Origin: Haliea sp.
GTDB taxonomy: Bacteria > Pseudomonadota > Gammaproteobacteria > Pseudomonadales > Halieaceae
Direction of reading: 5' to 3'
Assembly (NCBI GenBank): GCA_030730585.1
Contig: JANQUV010000039.1
Span: forward strand, 28,389-87,389
Length of the DNA stretch: 59,001 bases
The position numbers were made by a program, and so were the translations under genes. Shown piece after piece: positions 45,326 through 55,135 of this stretch (position 1 is its first letter; each line of letters starts with the position of its first letter). Under the pieces are notes generated by a model, which saw only the letters and a list, made by a program, of their open reading frames with translations, had not been told where the DNA came from and searched no databases.

Positions 45326-46477
45326 ATGGGCGCGCGCCTGCGTGTGGGTATACTCGCCGGTGAAGCGTCTGGTGATATTTTGGGTTCTCGGCTACTGGTT
45401 GCACTCAGGCGCCGGCACCCTGAACTGCAGGTTGAGGGCATCGGCGGCCCGCTTATGCAGGCGCAGGGGTTCAACAGTTTGTTCCCTATGGACCGACTGT
45501 CAGTCATGGGCTTTGTGGAGCCACTAAAGCGCCTGCCGGAATTATTACGCATACAACGCAGCCTGCATCAGCATTTCCTAGCCAACCCCCCGGACGTTTT
45601 TATTGGCATCGATTCGCCGGACTTCTGCCTGCGGCTGGAAGCTAAATTGCGCGATGCCGGTATTCGAACGGTACATTTGGTTAGCCCTTCGGTGTGGGCC
45701 TGGCGTCAGGGGCGTATCCGGAAAATTCGCCGGGCGGTGGACCGCATGCTGTGCCTGTTTCCTTTCGAAACCGCGATTTATCACCAACACGGTGTACAGG
45801 CGGATTTCGTTGGTCATCCGCTAGCCGATGAGATCCCTTTATTTAGCGACGGCGATTCAGCCCGGCGCGCACTCGGGCTTGCTGTTGAGGGCCGCATATT
45901 GGCTTTGCTGCCGGGGAGTCGCGCTGGCGAGGTGTCAATGTTAGCGCCACTGTTTTTGGAGGTGGCGCGGCGGCTTGCAGCAGCAGACCCAGAGCTACGC
46001 TTTGTGCTGCCAGCGGCCAACGCAGAGCGTGAGGCGCAATTACGCGCGCTGCTGAAGGGGGCCCCCGATCTCCCACTGTTGCTGGTTCAGGGGCGTTCTC
46101 GTGAGGTAATGGCTGCTGCGGATGCGGTGTTGCTGGCATCTGGAACGGCTACGCTTGAGGCATTATTGGTGCAGCGACCAATGGCTGTCGCCTACAGAAT
46201 GGCGCCCCTGAGTTGGGCGCTGGTTTCGCGCCTGGTGCGCACGCCATTTGCCGCACTGCCTAATATACTGGCGGGCAGAGCGCTGGTGCCTGAGCTCATT
46301 CAGGACGCAGCCACGCCTGCCCGCTTGGTGTCTGTTGTGCAGGCGCTTTTGTACAACGCGAAAGTGGCTGCGGAGCAGAGGCAGGCATTTGCGGCTATTC
46401 ACCAGTCGTTGGCGCGTGGCTTCGGCGAACGCTGCGCAGATGCCATTGATGCGGTGTTCAATGATCGAGCCAGGTAA
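45326..46477 (+). CDS. lpxB: Lipid-A-disaccharide synthase
   Basis: 383-residue GT-B glycosyltransferase (GT19) joining UDP-diacylglucosamine and lipid X. Key segments are [14 protein letters not shown] at the N-end, [12 protein letters not shown], and the C-terminal donor site [13 protein letters not shown]. Two overlapping starts exist: GTG at 45323 (shares a base with the lpxA stop) and ATG at 45326, the one adopted. Confidence 0.96.
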   Translation: MGARLRVGILAGEASGDILGSRLLVALRRRHPELQVEGIGGPLMQAQGFNSLFPMDRLSVMGFVEPLKRLPELLRIQRSLHQHFLANPPDVFIGIDSPDFCLRLEAKLRDAGIRTVHLVSPSVWAWRQGRIRKIRRAVDRMLCLFPFETAIYHQHGVQADFVGHPLADEIPLFSDGDSARRALGLAVEGRILALLPGSRAGEVSMLAPLFLEVARRLAAADPELRFVLPAANAEREAQLRALLKGAPDLPLLLVQGRSREVMAAADAVLLASGTATLEALLVQRPMAVAYRMAPLSWALVSRLVRTPFAALPNILAGRALVPELIQDAATPARLVSVVQALLYNAKVAAEQRQAFAAIHQSLARGFGERCADAIDAVFNDRAR

Positions 46478-46485
46478 AATCGTTT

Positions 46486-47082
46486 TTGGATATTGATCCG
46501 GAGGCGCCCGGGGTAGCCGGGGTTGACGAAGTGGGCCGTGGGCCGCTCGCGGGTGATGTGGTCGCGGCAGCGGTGATTCTGGACCCTGCTCTGTCGATAG
46601 TCGGTTTGCGCGATTCAAAAAAGCTCAGCGCCGCGCGCCGCGAGGTTCTGGCGGAGCAGATTCGGGAGCGAGCGTTGGGCTGGGCGTTAGGCCGCGCGTC
46701 TGTCGCCGAAATTGACACATTGAACATCTTGCAAGCGTCCCTGCTGGCTATGCGGCGTGCCGTAGAGGCCCTGATACCACAGCCGATTAGCGTGCTGGTT
46801 GACGGTAACCGCCTGCCTGTTTGGCGCTACCATGCGCAGGCAGTGGTGGGGGGCGATGGCCGCGTAGCCTCCATCGCAGCGGCGTCTATTCTCGCCAAGG
46901 TGCAGCGAGACAAGGAGTTGCTGGAACTCGATAGCCTCTACCCTGGTTATGGATTTGCGGCTCACAAAGGGTACCCCACAGCACAGCATCTAGAGGCTTT
47001 GCGCCGGCTTGGAGTGTCTCCAGTGCACCGTCGCAGCTTCGCCCCAGTCAAAAACCTGTTGCCGGAGGCGCACCGGGGGTAA
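46486..47082 (+). CDS. rnhB: Ribonuclease HII
   Basis: 198-residue type 2 RNase H removing ribonucleotides from DNA. The active site [12 protein letters not shown] (Asp14, Glu15) is intact, with later acidic residues in [10 protein letters not shown] and VLVDGN, and the C-terminal HKGYPTAQH. The only usable start between the preceding in-frame stop and the motif is TTG at 46486, so a rare start codon is required. It sits between lpxB and dnaE as in E. coli. Confidence 0.94.
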   Translation: MDIDPEAPGVAGVDEVGRGPLAGDVVAAAVILDPALSIVGLRDSKKLSAARREVLAEQIRERALGWALGRASVAEIDTLNILQASLLAMRRAVEALIPQPISVLVDGNRLPVWRYHAQAVVGGDGRVASIAAASILAKVQRDKELLELDSLYPGYGFAAHKGYPTAQHLEALRRLGVSPVHRRSFAPVKNLLPEAHRG

Positions 47083-47091
47083 ACTGGTTTC

Positions 47092-50000
47092 ATGGCCGAC
47101 TTCATACACCTCAGACTACACACCGAATACTCGCTGGTTGACGGCATGGTGCGCGTCAAGCCTCTCATTGCGCGCGTTGCAGCGCTGGGCATGGCTGCGG
47201 TCGGGGTTACCGACTGTACCAATTTCTATGCCTTGGTGAAGGTTTACAAGGCTGCTTTCGCGGCGGGGGTCAAGCCGATCTTTGGCGTGGACATCCGCGT
47301 TCTGGATGAGGATGACCCGGAGCGAGCCTACCCGCTGTGCTTGTTGGCGATGAATGACGCCGGTTACCGTAACCTGACCGTGCTGATTTCACGGGCTTAT
47401 ACCGAGGGCCAGTACCTGGGTGACCCCTATGTGCATAAAGCGTGGCTGGCAGAGCGCAGTGACGGCCTTATTGCCTTGTCCTGTGGGGCTGCAGGCGATG
47501 TAGGCCAGGCATTGTTGGGTGGTCGCTCTGCGCAGGCGCAGGAGCGTGCGGGGCACTGGATGGGGCTCTATCCCGGGCGCTTTTATCTGGAACTGCATCG
47601 CACCGGGCGCGAAGGTGACGAAACGCATTTACACGCCGCAGTGGAGTTGGCGGCTAGCCTGCAGTGCCCCGTAGTCGCGACCAACGACGTGCGCTTTCTG
47701 GATGCCAGCGAGTTCGAGGCGCATGAGGCCAGAGTGTCGATCCGGGAAGGACGAACGCTAGACGACCCCCGGCGGGTACGGGCCTACACAGACCAGCAAT
47801 ATCTGCGCTCGCCGGAAGAAATGGCCGAGCTGTTTGCGGATATTCCAGAGGCCCTGCGTAACAGCGTAGAGATCGCGCGGCGCTGTAACGTGGTGCTGGA
47901 GTTGGGCAAGCCCTACCTACCCGATTACCCAGTTCCTGCCGGCCTCACCATGGACGCCTACTTCAGGCAGGTGTCACACGAGGGTCTGGACCAGCGCCTG
48001 CGGCGCTTGTTTGATGCTTCCAGCGCGGAGTTTCCCGGGCGGCAGTCTGAGTACCGGGCGCGGCTTGATTTTGAACTCGACACCATTATCCAGATGGGCT
48101 TTCCCGGTTATTTTCTGATCGTTATGGACTTTATTCGCTGGGCCAAGCAGCAGGAAATTCCTGTGGGTCCGGGCCGGGGCTCGGGCGCGGGATCTCTGGT
48201 GGCTTACGCGTTGGAAATCACTGACCTCGACCCACTGCAGTACGACCTGCTGTTTGAACGCTTCCTCAACCCCGAGCGGGTGTCGATGCCCGATTTCGAC
48301 GTTGATTTCTGTATGGACCGGCGCGACCGTGTGATTGACTACGTTGCCGACACCTATGGCCGTGAGGCGGTGTCTCAGATCATCACCTTCGGCACCATGG
48401 CAGCGAAAGCGGTGTTGCGCGATGTGGCGAGGGTGCAGGCTAAGCCCTATAGCCTGGGCGACAAGCTATCCAAAATGATTCCCTTTGAAGTGGGGATGAC
48501 GTTGGAGAAGGCGCTGGAGCAGGAAGAGGTGCTGCGCGATTTTCTCGCCGAGGATAGCCAGGCGCTGGAAATCTGGGACATGGCTGTGCAGTTGGAGGGG
48601 ATTACTCGCAATATTGGCAAACACGCCGGCGGGGTGGTGATTGCACCCTCCCGGCTGACAGATTTTTCTCCGCTGTACTGCGATGAGACGGGTGGAGGCC
48701 TGGTCACGCAGTATGACAAAGACGACGTTGAGGAAGCGGGCCTCGTCAAATTTGACTTTTTAGGCCTGCGCACCTTGACCATTATTGATTGGGCGGTGCG
48801 CATGATTAATGCCGTGCGCCTGCAGCAGGGCGAAGACGCGCTGGATATTGACGCGATTCCACTGGACGACGCGGCCAGTTTCCGGCTGTTGCAGGCGGCC
48901 GAGACTACGGCGGTGTTCCAGCTTGAATCGCGTGGTATGAAGGATCTCATCAAACGCCTGAAGCCCGACTGTTTCGAGGATATCATCGCCTTGGTTGCCC
49001 TGTTTCGGCCAGGGCCCTTGCAGTCGGGTATGGTCGACAACTTTATCAACCGCAAGCACGGGCGTGAGGCCATTTCTTACCCCGATCGCGAATATCAGCA
49101 TCCGCTGTTAAAACCTATCCTGCAACCGACCTACGGCATTATTCTTTATCAGGAACAGGTGATGCAGATTGCCCAGGAACTCGCCGGCTATAGCCTGGGT
49201 GAGGCGGATTTGCTGCGCCGGGCAATGGGTAAAAAGAAGCCCGAGGAAATGGCCAAGCAGCGCGCAGTATTTGAAGAGGGTGCGCAGAGTAAAGGCGTCG
49301 ACGGTGAGCTGGCCATTCGTATTTTTGATTTGGTGGAAAAGTTCGCGGGTTACGGTTTCAACAAGTCGCACTCCGCGGCCTATGCGCTGGTGTCCTACCA
49401 AACAGCGTGGCTGAAGACGCACTATCCGGGGCATTTCATGGCCGCCGTGATGAGTTCGGAACTGCAGAACACCGACAAGATTGTGGTGTTTGTGGAGGAG
49501 TGCAGGGCCATGCAATTGGCGCTGCGCCTGCCCGATGTTAACGAAGGCCAATACATGTTTACCGTGGATAGCGAGAACGCAATTATCTACGGTTTGGGGG
49601 CAATCAAGGGGCTGGGCGAGGGGCCCGTGGAAAACCTCCTGCGCGCACGGGAAGCGGGGGGCCCATTTCTTGATCTGTTTGATTTCTGCGCTCGCACCGA
49701 TCCGCGCAAGGTCAATCGTCGCGCCATCGAAGCCCTGATTCGCGCCGGGGCCTTTGACCGGCTGAACGTTGACCGCTGGGTATTAATGGCCGCCCTAGAC
49801 GACGCGCTCAAAACCGCTGAACAGAGCGCTAACAACCGTGAGTGCGGTATCGCGGATTTGTTTGGTGAAGTGGCATCGACCCCGCTGCAGGCCGACGGCG
49901 ATGCTTACGCTGCGTTTCATGCAGCCCGGCCCTGGTCGGTGCGGGAGCGTCTTGGGGGCGAAAAAGACACCCTGGGATTGTATGTGACAGGACATCCTAT

Positions 50001-50580
50001 CGACGAATACGAGCAGGAAGTGCGTCGTTTCGCACCCACCTTGATCGCCGATCTGCGCGCCGACAAGCAGGGTAACCAGATGCTTGCGGGGCTTATAGTA
50101 GCCACCCGTACAATGAAGACCAAGCGTGGCGACACGATGGCCATCCTCCAGCTGGATGATCGCAGTGCGCGAATTGAAGTCACGGTGTACCCGGAAACGC
50201 TGAGCGAAAAGCGCGAGTTACTGGTGAAGGATCAAATTGTTATTGTTGAAGGCAGTGTTGCGCACGACGATTACTCGGGTGGTTTGTCGGTGCGTGCTCG
50301 CGATGTGCATAGCCTGCAAGCGGCGCGTGAGTCGTTTGCGGCTGAGTTGACCATTGAAGTCAGGCAGGAGTTGCTCGATGAAGCACTGGCCGAGCGCCTT
50401 GCCCAAGCATTAGAGGCGTCGAGGGGCGGGCGCTGCCCCGTGTCAGTTTGGTATTGTCAACCCGGTAGCCGGGCACGTATTGCACTGGGTGAGCGCTGGG
50501 CGGTGGTGCCAACGGATGAATTGTTGCAGCAGCTTCGCGATTGCGTCGGCCAGGAATACGTGGCGCTGCAGTACGCCTGA
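47092..50580 (+). CDS. dnaE: DNA polymerase III subunit alpha
   Basis: 1162-residue replicative polymerase, the same size as E. coli DnaE (1160). It begins with a PHP domain (FIHLRLHTEYSLVDGMV), followed by the polymerase palm with PDFDVDFCMDRRDRVIDYV carrying catalytic Asp residues and VGPGRGSGAGSLVAYAL. The tandem HhH region (YGFNKSHSAAYALVSYQT before it) follows, then the OB-fold near 1000 and the C-terminal tau-binding part. It is the last gene of the long plus-strand run. The 190-base gap after it lacks a clear terminator. Confidence 0.98.
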   Translation: MADFIHLRLHTEYSLVDGMVRVKPLIARVAALGMAAVGVTDCTNFYALVKVYKAAFAAGVKPIFGVDIRVLDEDDPERAYPLCLLAMNDAGYRNLTVLISRAYTEGQYLGDPYVHKAWLAERSDGLIALSCGAAGDVGQALLGGRSAQAQERAGHWMGLYPGRFYLELHRTGREGDETHLHAAVELAASLQCPVVATNDVRFLDASEFEAHEARVSIREGRTLDDPRRVRAYTDQQYLRSPEEMAELFADIPEALRNSVEIARRCNVVLELGKPYLPDYPVPAGLTMDAYFRQVSHEGLDQRLRRLFDASSAEFPGRQSEYRARLDFELDTIIQMGFPGYFLIVMDFIRWAKQQEIPVGPGRGSGAGSLVAYALEITDLDPLQYDLLFERFLNPERVSMPDFDVDFCMDRRDRVIDYVADTYGREAVSQIITFGTMAAKAVLRDVARVQAKPYSLGDKLSKMIPFEVGMTLEKALEQEEVLRDFLAEDSQALEIWDMAVQLEGITRNIGKHAGGVVIAPSRLTDFSPLYCDETGGGLVTQYDKDDVEEAGLVKFDFLGLRTLTIIDWAVRMINAVRLQQGEDALDIDAIPLDDAASFRLLQAAETTAVFQLESRGMKDLIKRLKPDCFEDIIALVALFRPGPLQSGMVDNFINRKHGREAISYPDREYQHPLLKPILQPTYGIILYQEQVMQIAQELAGYSLGEADLLRRAMGKKKPEEMAKQRAVFEEGAQSKGVDGELAIRIFDLVEKFAGYGFNKSHSAAYALVSYQTAWLKTHYPGHFMAAVMSSELQNTDKIVVFVEECRAMQLALRLPDVNEGQYMFTVDSENAIIYGLGAIKGLGEGPVENLLRAREAGGPFLDLFDFCARTDPRKVNRRAIEALIRAGAFDRLNVDRWVLMAALDDALKTAEQSANNRECGIADLFGEVASTPLQADGDAYAAFHAARPWSVRERLGGEKDTLGLYVTGHPIDEYEQEVRRFAPTLIADLRADKQGNQMLAGLIVATRTMKTKRGDTMAILQLDDRSARIEVTVYPETLSEKRELLVKDQIVIVEGSVAHDDYSGGLSVRARDVHSLQAARESFAAELTIEVRQELLDEALAERLAQALEASRGGRCPVSVWYCQPGSRARIALGERWAVVPTDELLQQLRDCVGQEYVALQYA

Positions 50581-50771
50581 GCTGACAACTCTCCTTGGCG
50601 GTTGCCGGTTCGAACTGCTGCACCGCCCACCGGTCTCTGCACGGTTTCGTTTGCTCTGCCCTGCATGCCTGCCCAGAATGTCGTGTGGTGTTAGTGGCCC
50701 TTTCACACATAATATTTTTGCACAGCGCACTGCCTGCAACACTGCTGATATAACAATAGAGGAATGTTCTT

Positions 50772-51563
50772 ATGCTGCTAAAAGACAAGGTTGTCATTGT
50801 TTCAGGAATCGGCCCGGGCTTAGGTCAGGAATTGTCCACATTGGCTGCTCAAGAGGGCGCCAGCGCGGTGGTTATCGCGGCTCGCACCGCGGCCAAGTTG
50901 GAGACCGCAGAAGCCGAAATTGATGCTCTGGGTTTGGGCACGAAAGTGCTCAAGGTGGTGACGGATATTGCCGATTCGGGGCAATGTAAAGCGCTGGCAG
51001 AGGCCGCTTTGAAAGCTTTTGGGCGCATTGACGTATTGTTCAACAGCGCTTACGACCCGGGCAGTTTTGAGCCTATTGCAGAAGCTGACCTCGACGGTTG
51101 GCGCCGCAGCATGGAGGTCAACTTTTTTGGCACCATGCAGCTCACGCAGGCCTGCATTCCCGCTATGCGCGCCGCCGGTGGCGGTGCCATCGTGATGATT
51201 GCCACTATGGTGGAACACAAACCTTTGGCCACTCAAGGTGGCTACGGCGCATCCAAGTCGGCGCTGCGCGCTGCCACCAAGCACTTGGCACTGGAGCTGG
51301 GTGCTGACAATATCCGGGTTAACAGCTGCCATATGGGTTGGATGTGGGGCCCCGCGGTGGCCGGCTATTTCGATTGGCAGTCACAGGCGTCGGGGCGCAG
51401 CACGGAAGAGCTGATCGCCGAAGTTACGCGCAGCATTCCCCTGGGCCATATCCCGGACGATGGCGACTGCGCCAAGGCGGCCGTATTTCTCGGATCAGAC
51501 TACGCATGCGTGGTGACCGGTGCGGCACTTGACGTCAATGGCGGCGAGTTTATGCCGCTCTGA
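50772..51563 (+). CDS. SDR oxidoreductase with Thr in the catalytic Ser position
   Basis: 263-residue short-chain dehydrogenase. The cofactor loop is SGIGPGLG (11-18), and Tyr158 and Lys162 are in YGASKSAL. The residue thirteen before the Tyr, normally Ser, is Thr145 (VMIATMVE), and the usual NNAG is FNSAYD. These changes are found in a subset of family members; activity may be retained. GAGGAATG precedes the ATG at 50772. It heads a short run with the MFS transporter and the LuxR-type regulator, suggesting a substrate-specific uptake and oxidation unit. Confidence 0.85.
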   Translation: MLLKDKVVIVSGIGPGLGQELSTLAAQEGASAVVIAARTAAKLETAEAEIDALGLGTKVLKVVTDIADSGQCKALAEAALKAFGRIDVLFNSAYDPGSFEPIAEADLDGWRRSMEVNFFGTMQLTQACIPAMRAAGGGAIVMIATMVEHKPLATQGGYGASKSALRAATKHLALELGADNIRVNSCHMGWMWGPAVAGYFDWQSQASGRSTEELIAEVTRSIPLGHIPDDGDCAKAAVFLGSDYACVVTGAALDVNGGEFMPL

Positions 51564-51576
51564 CGGGAATTTTTGC

Positions 51577-52788
51577 ATGTTTTATGGGTGGTGGTTGGTC
51601 GGTGTTGCGTTTCTGGTCTTGATGGTCAGCAATGGCAGCATCATGTATTCCTACAGCGTAGTTGCGGTGCCCTTGGGCGAGGCCTTTGATGCCAGCCGCG
51701 TGACAATGATGCTGGGCATGACAGGTATGACGTTGGCAGGGGGGCTAATCTCTCCGTTCCTCGGCGGCTGGATCGACCGTGGGTCGCTACGCCTGATTAT
51801 GCTGGTGGGTGCGCTTGGGCTCGCCTCAGGCTATGTCGTTTTGTCACTGACGACCGCGAGTTGGCAGGTGCCTTTGGTCTATGCCGGCTTGATGGTGCTG
51901 GGCATTAATTTGCTCGGACCATTGACGACGTCGACCATGCTGGCGCGCTGGTTTTCGCGGCGGCGCGGCCTGGCACTCGGCGTTGCCGCGGTGGGTACCT
52001 CAGCCGGTGGTTTTATTTTTCCACCGCTGGTGCAATGGTTAATTGACACTTTTGAATGGCGCAACGCGCTGCGCATCTTGGGCGTGGGCACGCTTTTGGT
52101 GACCTTGCCTGCGGTGTGGTTGGTGGTCAGCCGGCCCGCCGATCGTGGCTTGCATGCAGATGGTGATGCACCGCCTGCGGGGCCCGCCTTCCTGCCCCCG
52201 CCGCTGTCCACTGCGACGCTCTTACGGGAGCGAAATTTCTGGTTGGTAGCCTTGGCGATGGGTCTGCTGTTTGGTGTGTACTCGGCGCTACTGGCGAATC
52301 TGGTGCCGTTTGCGAGAGGAGTTGGCGCTGCGCCTGAAAGTGCAGCGTTTCTGGTTTCGGTGATAGCGCTGTCTGGCATCGTGGGAAAGCTGGCCTTTGG
52401 TGCTATCGCAGATCGTCTCGACTTGCGCTTGGCACTTGCAGCATCGATGGTATTGGTGATGATGGGCGTGCTTTGCTACCTGGTGAGCTCCACGTATCCG
52501 GTGCTGGTATTGGGTAGCGTTAGCTTGGGCTTGGCGGCCGGAGGCATGTTGCCCGTGTGGGGCTCGCTACTGGCGGTGTTGTTTGGCGCTGCCAACTATG
52601 GTCGTGTCATGGGGATGATGAACCCCGTACTTATGCCGTTGACTTTGCTGGGCCCGCCGCTGGCAGGGCTTGTTTATGACACCAGCGGCAGCTACGGCGG
52701 TGCTTTTATCGGTTTCATTGTTGCTCTGTTTGTGGGCCTGGTGTTGTTGCCTCTCATTCGACTGCCGGTTACCACCAGCGCGGTTTAA
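51577..52788 (+). CDS. Major facilitator superfamily transporter (monocarboxylate/OFA-like)
   Basis: 403-residue inner-membrane carrier with about twelve hydrophobic helices. The loop 2-3 motif GGWIDRGSLR and the second-half GAIADRLDLR are the two MFS signatures, and WFSRRRGLALGVAAVGTSAG after helix 4 is typical of the OFA/MCT-like branch. ATG at 51577 follows GGGA and lies 13 bases after the SDR stop, so they are likely co-transcribed. A carboxylate substrate is plausible. Confidence 0.9.
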   Translation: MFYGWWLVGVAFLVLMVSNGSIMYSYSVVAVPLGEAFDASRVTMMLGMTGMTLAGGLISPFLGGWIDRGSLRLIMLVGALGLASGYVVLSLTTASWQVPLVYAGLMVLGINLLGPLTTSTMLARWFSRRRGLALGVAAVGTSAGGFIFPPLVQWLIDTFEWRNALRILGVGTLLVTLPAVWLVVSRPADRGLHADGDAPPAGPAFLPPPLSTATLLRERNFWLVALAMGLLFGVYSALLANLVPFARGVGAAPESAAFLVSVIALSGIVGKLAFGAIADRLDLRLALAASMVLVMMGVLCYLVSSTYPVLVLGSVSLGLAAGGMLPVWGSLLAVLFGAANYGRVMGMMNPVLMPLTLLGPPLAGLVYDTSGSYGGAFIGFIVALFVGLVLLPLIRLPVTTSAV

Positions 52789-52893
52789 ACGTGAAAGGGG
52801 CATTCTCGTGCAGACACCTGAAATAGCGAGTGTGACTGGCGCAGGCGGCGCCATCGAAGGCTGGACAATCCGTGCTTTGACGCAGGATACAGC

Positions 52894-54024
52894 ATGCGCG
52901 ACTACCTGATTTCGCAACCGATGAATGAGTTGTTACTGGCGCTTTCGCGCGGGCCGGTAGCAGACCCTCCTTGGCAAGAGTTTTTGCGCCTGCTGGGCAC
53001 CGCGCTGGAGGCTGACTACGTCACCTTGATTTTACGCGCCCCTCGTGAAGGTGACGCAGGATTGGTCATCAATTCGGTTGTGCTGTCACCCGATGTGGTG
53101 GATGCCTACAACGAAAGCTATTTTGCGCTAGACCCCTTTGTAAACTTGCCGCCGGGCCAGGTGTGTTCTGTGGACGAGTTTGTTGCGGCGGGAGACTATT
53201 ATCAGTCCGCCTATTTTCGCCAGTACGTGGAGCCGACCGGCATACGGTACCTTATGGGTGCCGACTTGGGCGATGCGCTGGGTAACACTGCGCGTTTGCG
53301 CTTTGCGCGGGTTGCTGCGCGCGGTGACTTTTCAGCCGCGGAGCGCGATTTGTGTCATTGCCTGCTACCACACATTCAGCAGACCATCCGCCTGCAGGCG
53401 CGCATCGCTCGGGTGGAGAGCGAGCGCTCTCTGTTTGCAGCGGCAGTGGACCGCATGGCCTTGGCGGCTTTTATACTGGATCAGCGCGCCCGCATCCGCC
53501 ACAGCAATCAAGCTGGCGAGCGCTTGCTGGCTGAGGGCCGCTGGCTAACGCAGTATGAAGGCCAGCTGCGCCTGGTGCACCGAGCGGATCAAGCCGCCTT
53601 TCGGCAGTGCCTGGACGACGTTATGCAGGCGCATCTGTGCGGTGAACCCGGCCTGGTAAAAGCTTTGCGCCTGGGTGCGGGCAGCAGCGTTGGGCCCGGT
53701 TTGTTAATGCGCCCGTTACCCCTGGTCGCCGCCTCTGACGGCAGTCGCAACCCATCGGTGGCGATCTTTGTTTCTGACCCGGAGCACCCACGCGAAGCGC
53801 CAGCTGCCGTGTTAATGACATTGTTCGGGCTGACCCGTGCGGAGGCGAACTTGAGCCTGCTATTGGCGAGCGGTGCTACGCTGGACGAGGCATGCGCGCA
53901 GCTGCACATTTCGCGCAATACCGGAAAATCTCACCTTAGCGCTATTTTCGCTAAAACCGGAGTTGCCCGGCAAACCCGCCTCGTGCAACTTATACTGAGC
54001 AGCGTTGCCCCCATGGGCGACTGA
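52894..54024 (+). CDS. LuxR-type transcriptional regulator
   Basis: 376-residue regulator. The C-terminal 65 residues form a LuxR helix-turn-helix: LFGLTRAEANLSLLLASG aligns with the LTxREXEVL start, and HISRNTGKSHLSAIFAKTG aligns with the recognition helix HISxxTVKxHLxxIxxKxG. Two sensor-like segments precede it, a GAF/autoinducer-like N-terminal region (to about 170) and a PAS-like region (about 185-290). The aspect of the N-end FVNLPPGQV and YFRQYVEPTGIRY suggests small-ligand binding. It may control the SDR-MFS pair upstream, from which it is separated by 105 bases. Confidence 0.82.
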   Translation: MRDYLISQPMNELLLALSRGPVADPPWQEFLRLLGTALEADYVTLILRAPREGDAGLVINSVVLSPDVVDAYNESYFALDPFVNLPPGQVCSVDEFVAAGDYYQSAYFRQYVEPTGIRYLMGADLGDALGNTARLRFARVAARGDFSAAERDLCHCLLPHIQQTIRLQARIARVESERSLFAAAVDRMALAAFILDQRARIRHSNQAGERLLAEGRWLTQYEGQLRLVHRADQAAFRQCLDDVMQAHLCGEPGLVKALRLGAGSSVGPGLLMRPLPLVAASDGSRNPSVAIFVSDPEHPREAPAAVLMTLFGLTRAEANLSLLLASGATLDEACAQLHISRNTGKSHLSAIFAKTGVARQTRLVQLILSSVAPMGD

Positions 54025-54046
54025 CCACAACCGGAGACCATCTTCT

Positions 54047-54334
54047 ATGTCGCAACAGGATGTTATAGAGGCGGCTACGTTTCGTCGCCTGCTGGCTCAC
54101 CTTGACAGTCGCAAAGACGTGCAAAATATTGAGTTGATGAATCTGGCGGGTTTCTGCCGTAACTGTTTGGCCAATTGGTATGCAGAGGCTGCTGCAGACC
54201 AGGGTGTAGAAGTTGCGCGCGATGATGCCAGGGCCAGGGTGTATGGCATGCCCTATGCTCAGTGGAAAGCGCAATATCAGCTTAGCGCCACTCCAGACCA
54301 GCTGGCAGCAATGCAGGCCGCACCTCGCGACTGA
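54047..54334 (+). CDS. DUF1244-family protein
   Basis: 95-residue protein matching DUF1244: FRRLLAHLDSRKDVQNIELM is followed immediately by NLAGFCRNCLANWY with the Cys pair at 37 and 40. The second half, containing YGMPYAQWKAQYQ, is also conserved in the family. Function unknown; the strict Cys pair may bind metal. ATG at 54047 has CCGGAG upstream. It starts 22 bases after the LuxR-type gene. Confidence 0.88.
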   Translation: MSQQDVIEAATFRRLLAHLDSRKDVQNIELMNLAGFCRNCLANWYAEAAADQGVEVARDDARARVYGMPYAQWKAQYQLSATPDQLAAMQAAPRD

Positions 54335-54341
54335 AGGGCTG

Positions 54342-54611
54342 TTACAGCTCGCGTAGCCGGCGGAAGTAACCAAGTCGTGTGCTGTAGGGTTCTAGCGCAC
54401 GGTCTGCGGTTATTTGCATGAGAGTAGCGATGGAGCCTATCGGCTGTCGCGGGTCACTGGGTGCAGCCATCAAATGTCGGCTCAGTTGCTGTAGCCCGTC
54501 GCCAATGGCCGACGCGCTCTCAACGGTAGCCTGCAAGAGCATCATTTCAGCCACAACCGCATCGGCAACTGTGCGCTGTAATCGTTCCTGTGGAGTGAAA
54601 CCTCTGTTCAT
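54342..54611 (-). CDS. Small hypothetical protein
   Basis: 89-residue soluble protein with no recognised domain. It looks mostly helical (TPQERLQRTVADAVVAEMML, then an Ala/Ser-rich helix) with a basic C-end (YFRRLREL). The start ATG at 54611 has GGGAG eight bases upstream, the best argument that it is real. It ends eight bases from the convergent DUF1244 gene. Phasin-like helical proteins look similar, but that is not enough to call one. Confidence 0.55.
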   Translation of the reverse strand: MNRGFTPQERLQRTVADAVVAEMMLLQATVESASAIGDGLQQLSRHLMAAPSDPRQPIGSIATLMQITADRALEPYSTRLGYFRRLREL

Positions 54612-55135
54612 GCTGTTTTCTCCCTCGGCTCAAGCCTTAATAGAGTGCGCACCTGCACCGACACTGTGCGCTGCTGATCCGGTTAACCACTTAGCGCTGC
54701 GTTTTTTGCAGGTACGAATGAGGTTTAGCAAGCTTTGTGCCAGCTTGCGGCGCGCAGCATAGCCTCCCGGTGTGACAATGCAACGTGGGAGCGCGTTATT
54801 TTTACCGTTCGTGGTCCGCGCTGGCTTCAGGCAGTGCCGCAGTTCTGCGTCCGTGGTAGCGGGCAAAGCCGCATAGGCTGCGAGGGTAGTGCTAACGAAG
54901 AGAAGCGGGAGTAGGCCGCGTTTTATTGTTCCGTGCAGCGTTCGCCTAGTGCAACGCGCAGTGACAGTGGGCGCTCGATGGCATTGTAAATATTTCACAG
55001 ATTTAGCGGCGCGCGCCAGCTTGAGTGGTTGTGCCGGCGGGTAGCAGCTTCTGGGCGCCCCATGAACTTCATGTGACTTATGTAAAATATTGCATAACAA
55101 TGGCGCAGGCGTGTGACCATGAATGAGGAATAGTG
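54612..55135. other. 524-base gap with one doubtful frame and a palindrome
   Basis: On the minus strand an open frame (54630 to about 54938) would encode a signal-peptide-like segment (KRGLLPLLFVSTTLAAYAAL) followed by about 70 residues with a few Cys. It lacks ATG, GTG or TTG at the right place; only CTG or ATA are available, so I do not call it a gene. The right-hand part holds the palindrome at 55061-55073 and AT-rich sequence that could be a promoter for the hydrolase gene at 55136. Confidence 0.5.
55061..55073. promoter_or_regulatory. Perfect palindrome CATGAACTTCATG upstream of the hydrolase
   Basis: CATGAA and TTCATG surround one central C. The site lies 63 bases before the ATG at 55136, in the position of an operator. 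The AT-rich stretch TATGTAAAATATTGCATAAC follows directly and could contain the promoter. Confidence 0.4.

Noticed and set aside
50600-50630. GGTTCGAAC-like string resembling a tRNA T-loop after dnaE
   Set aside because: No matching acceptor stem, anticodon arm or D-arm could be built around it on either strand.
54630-54938. Secreted small protein on the minus strand
   Set aside because: It has a signal-peptide-like stretch but no ATG, GTG or TTG in the right place; reported only as part of the intergenic description.
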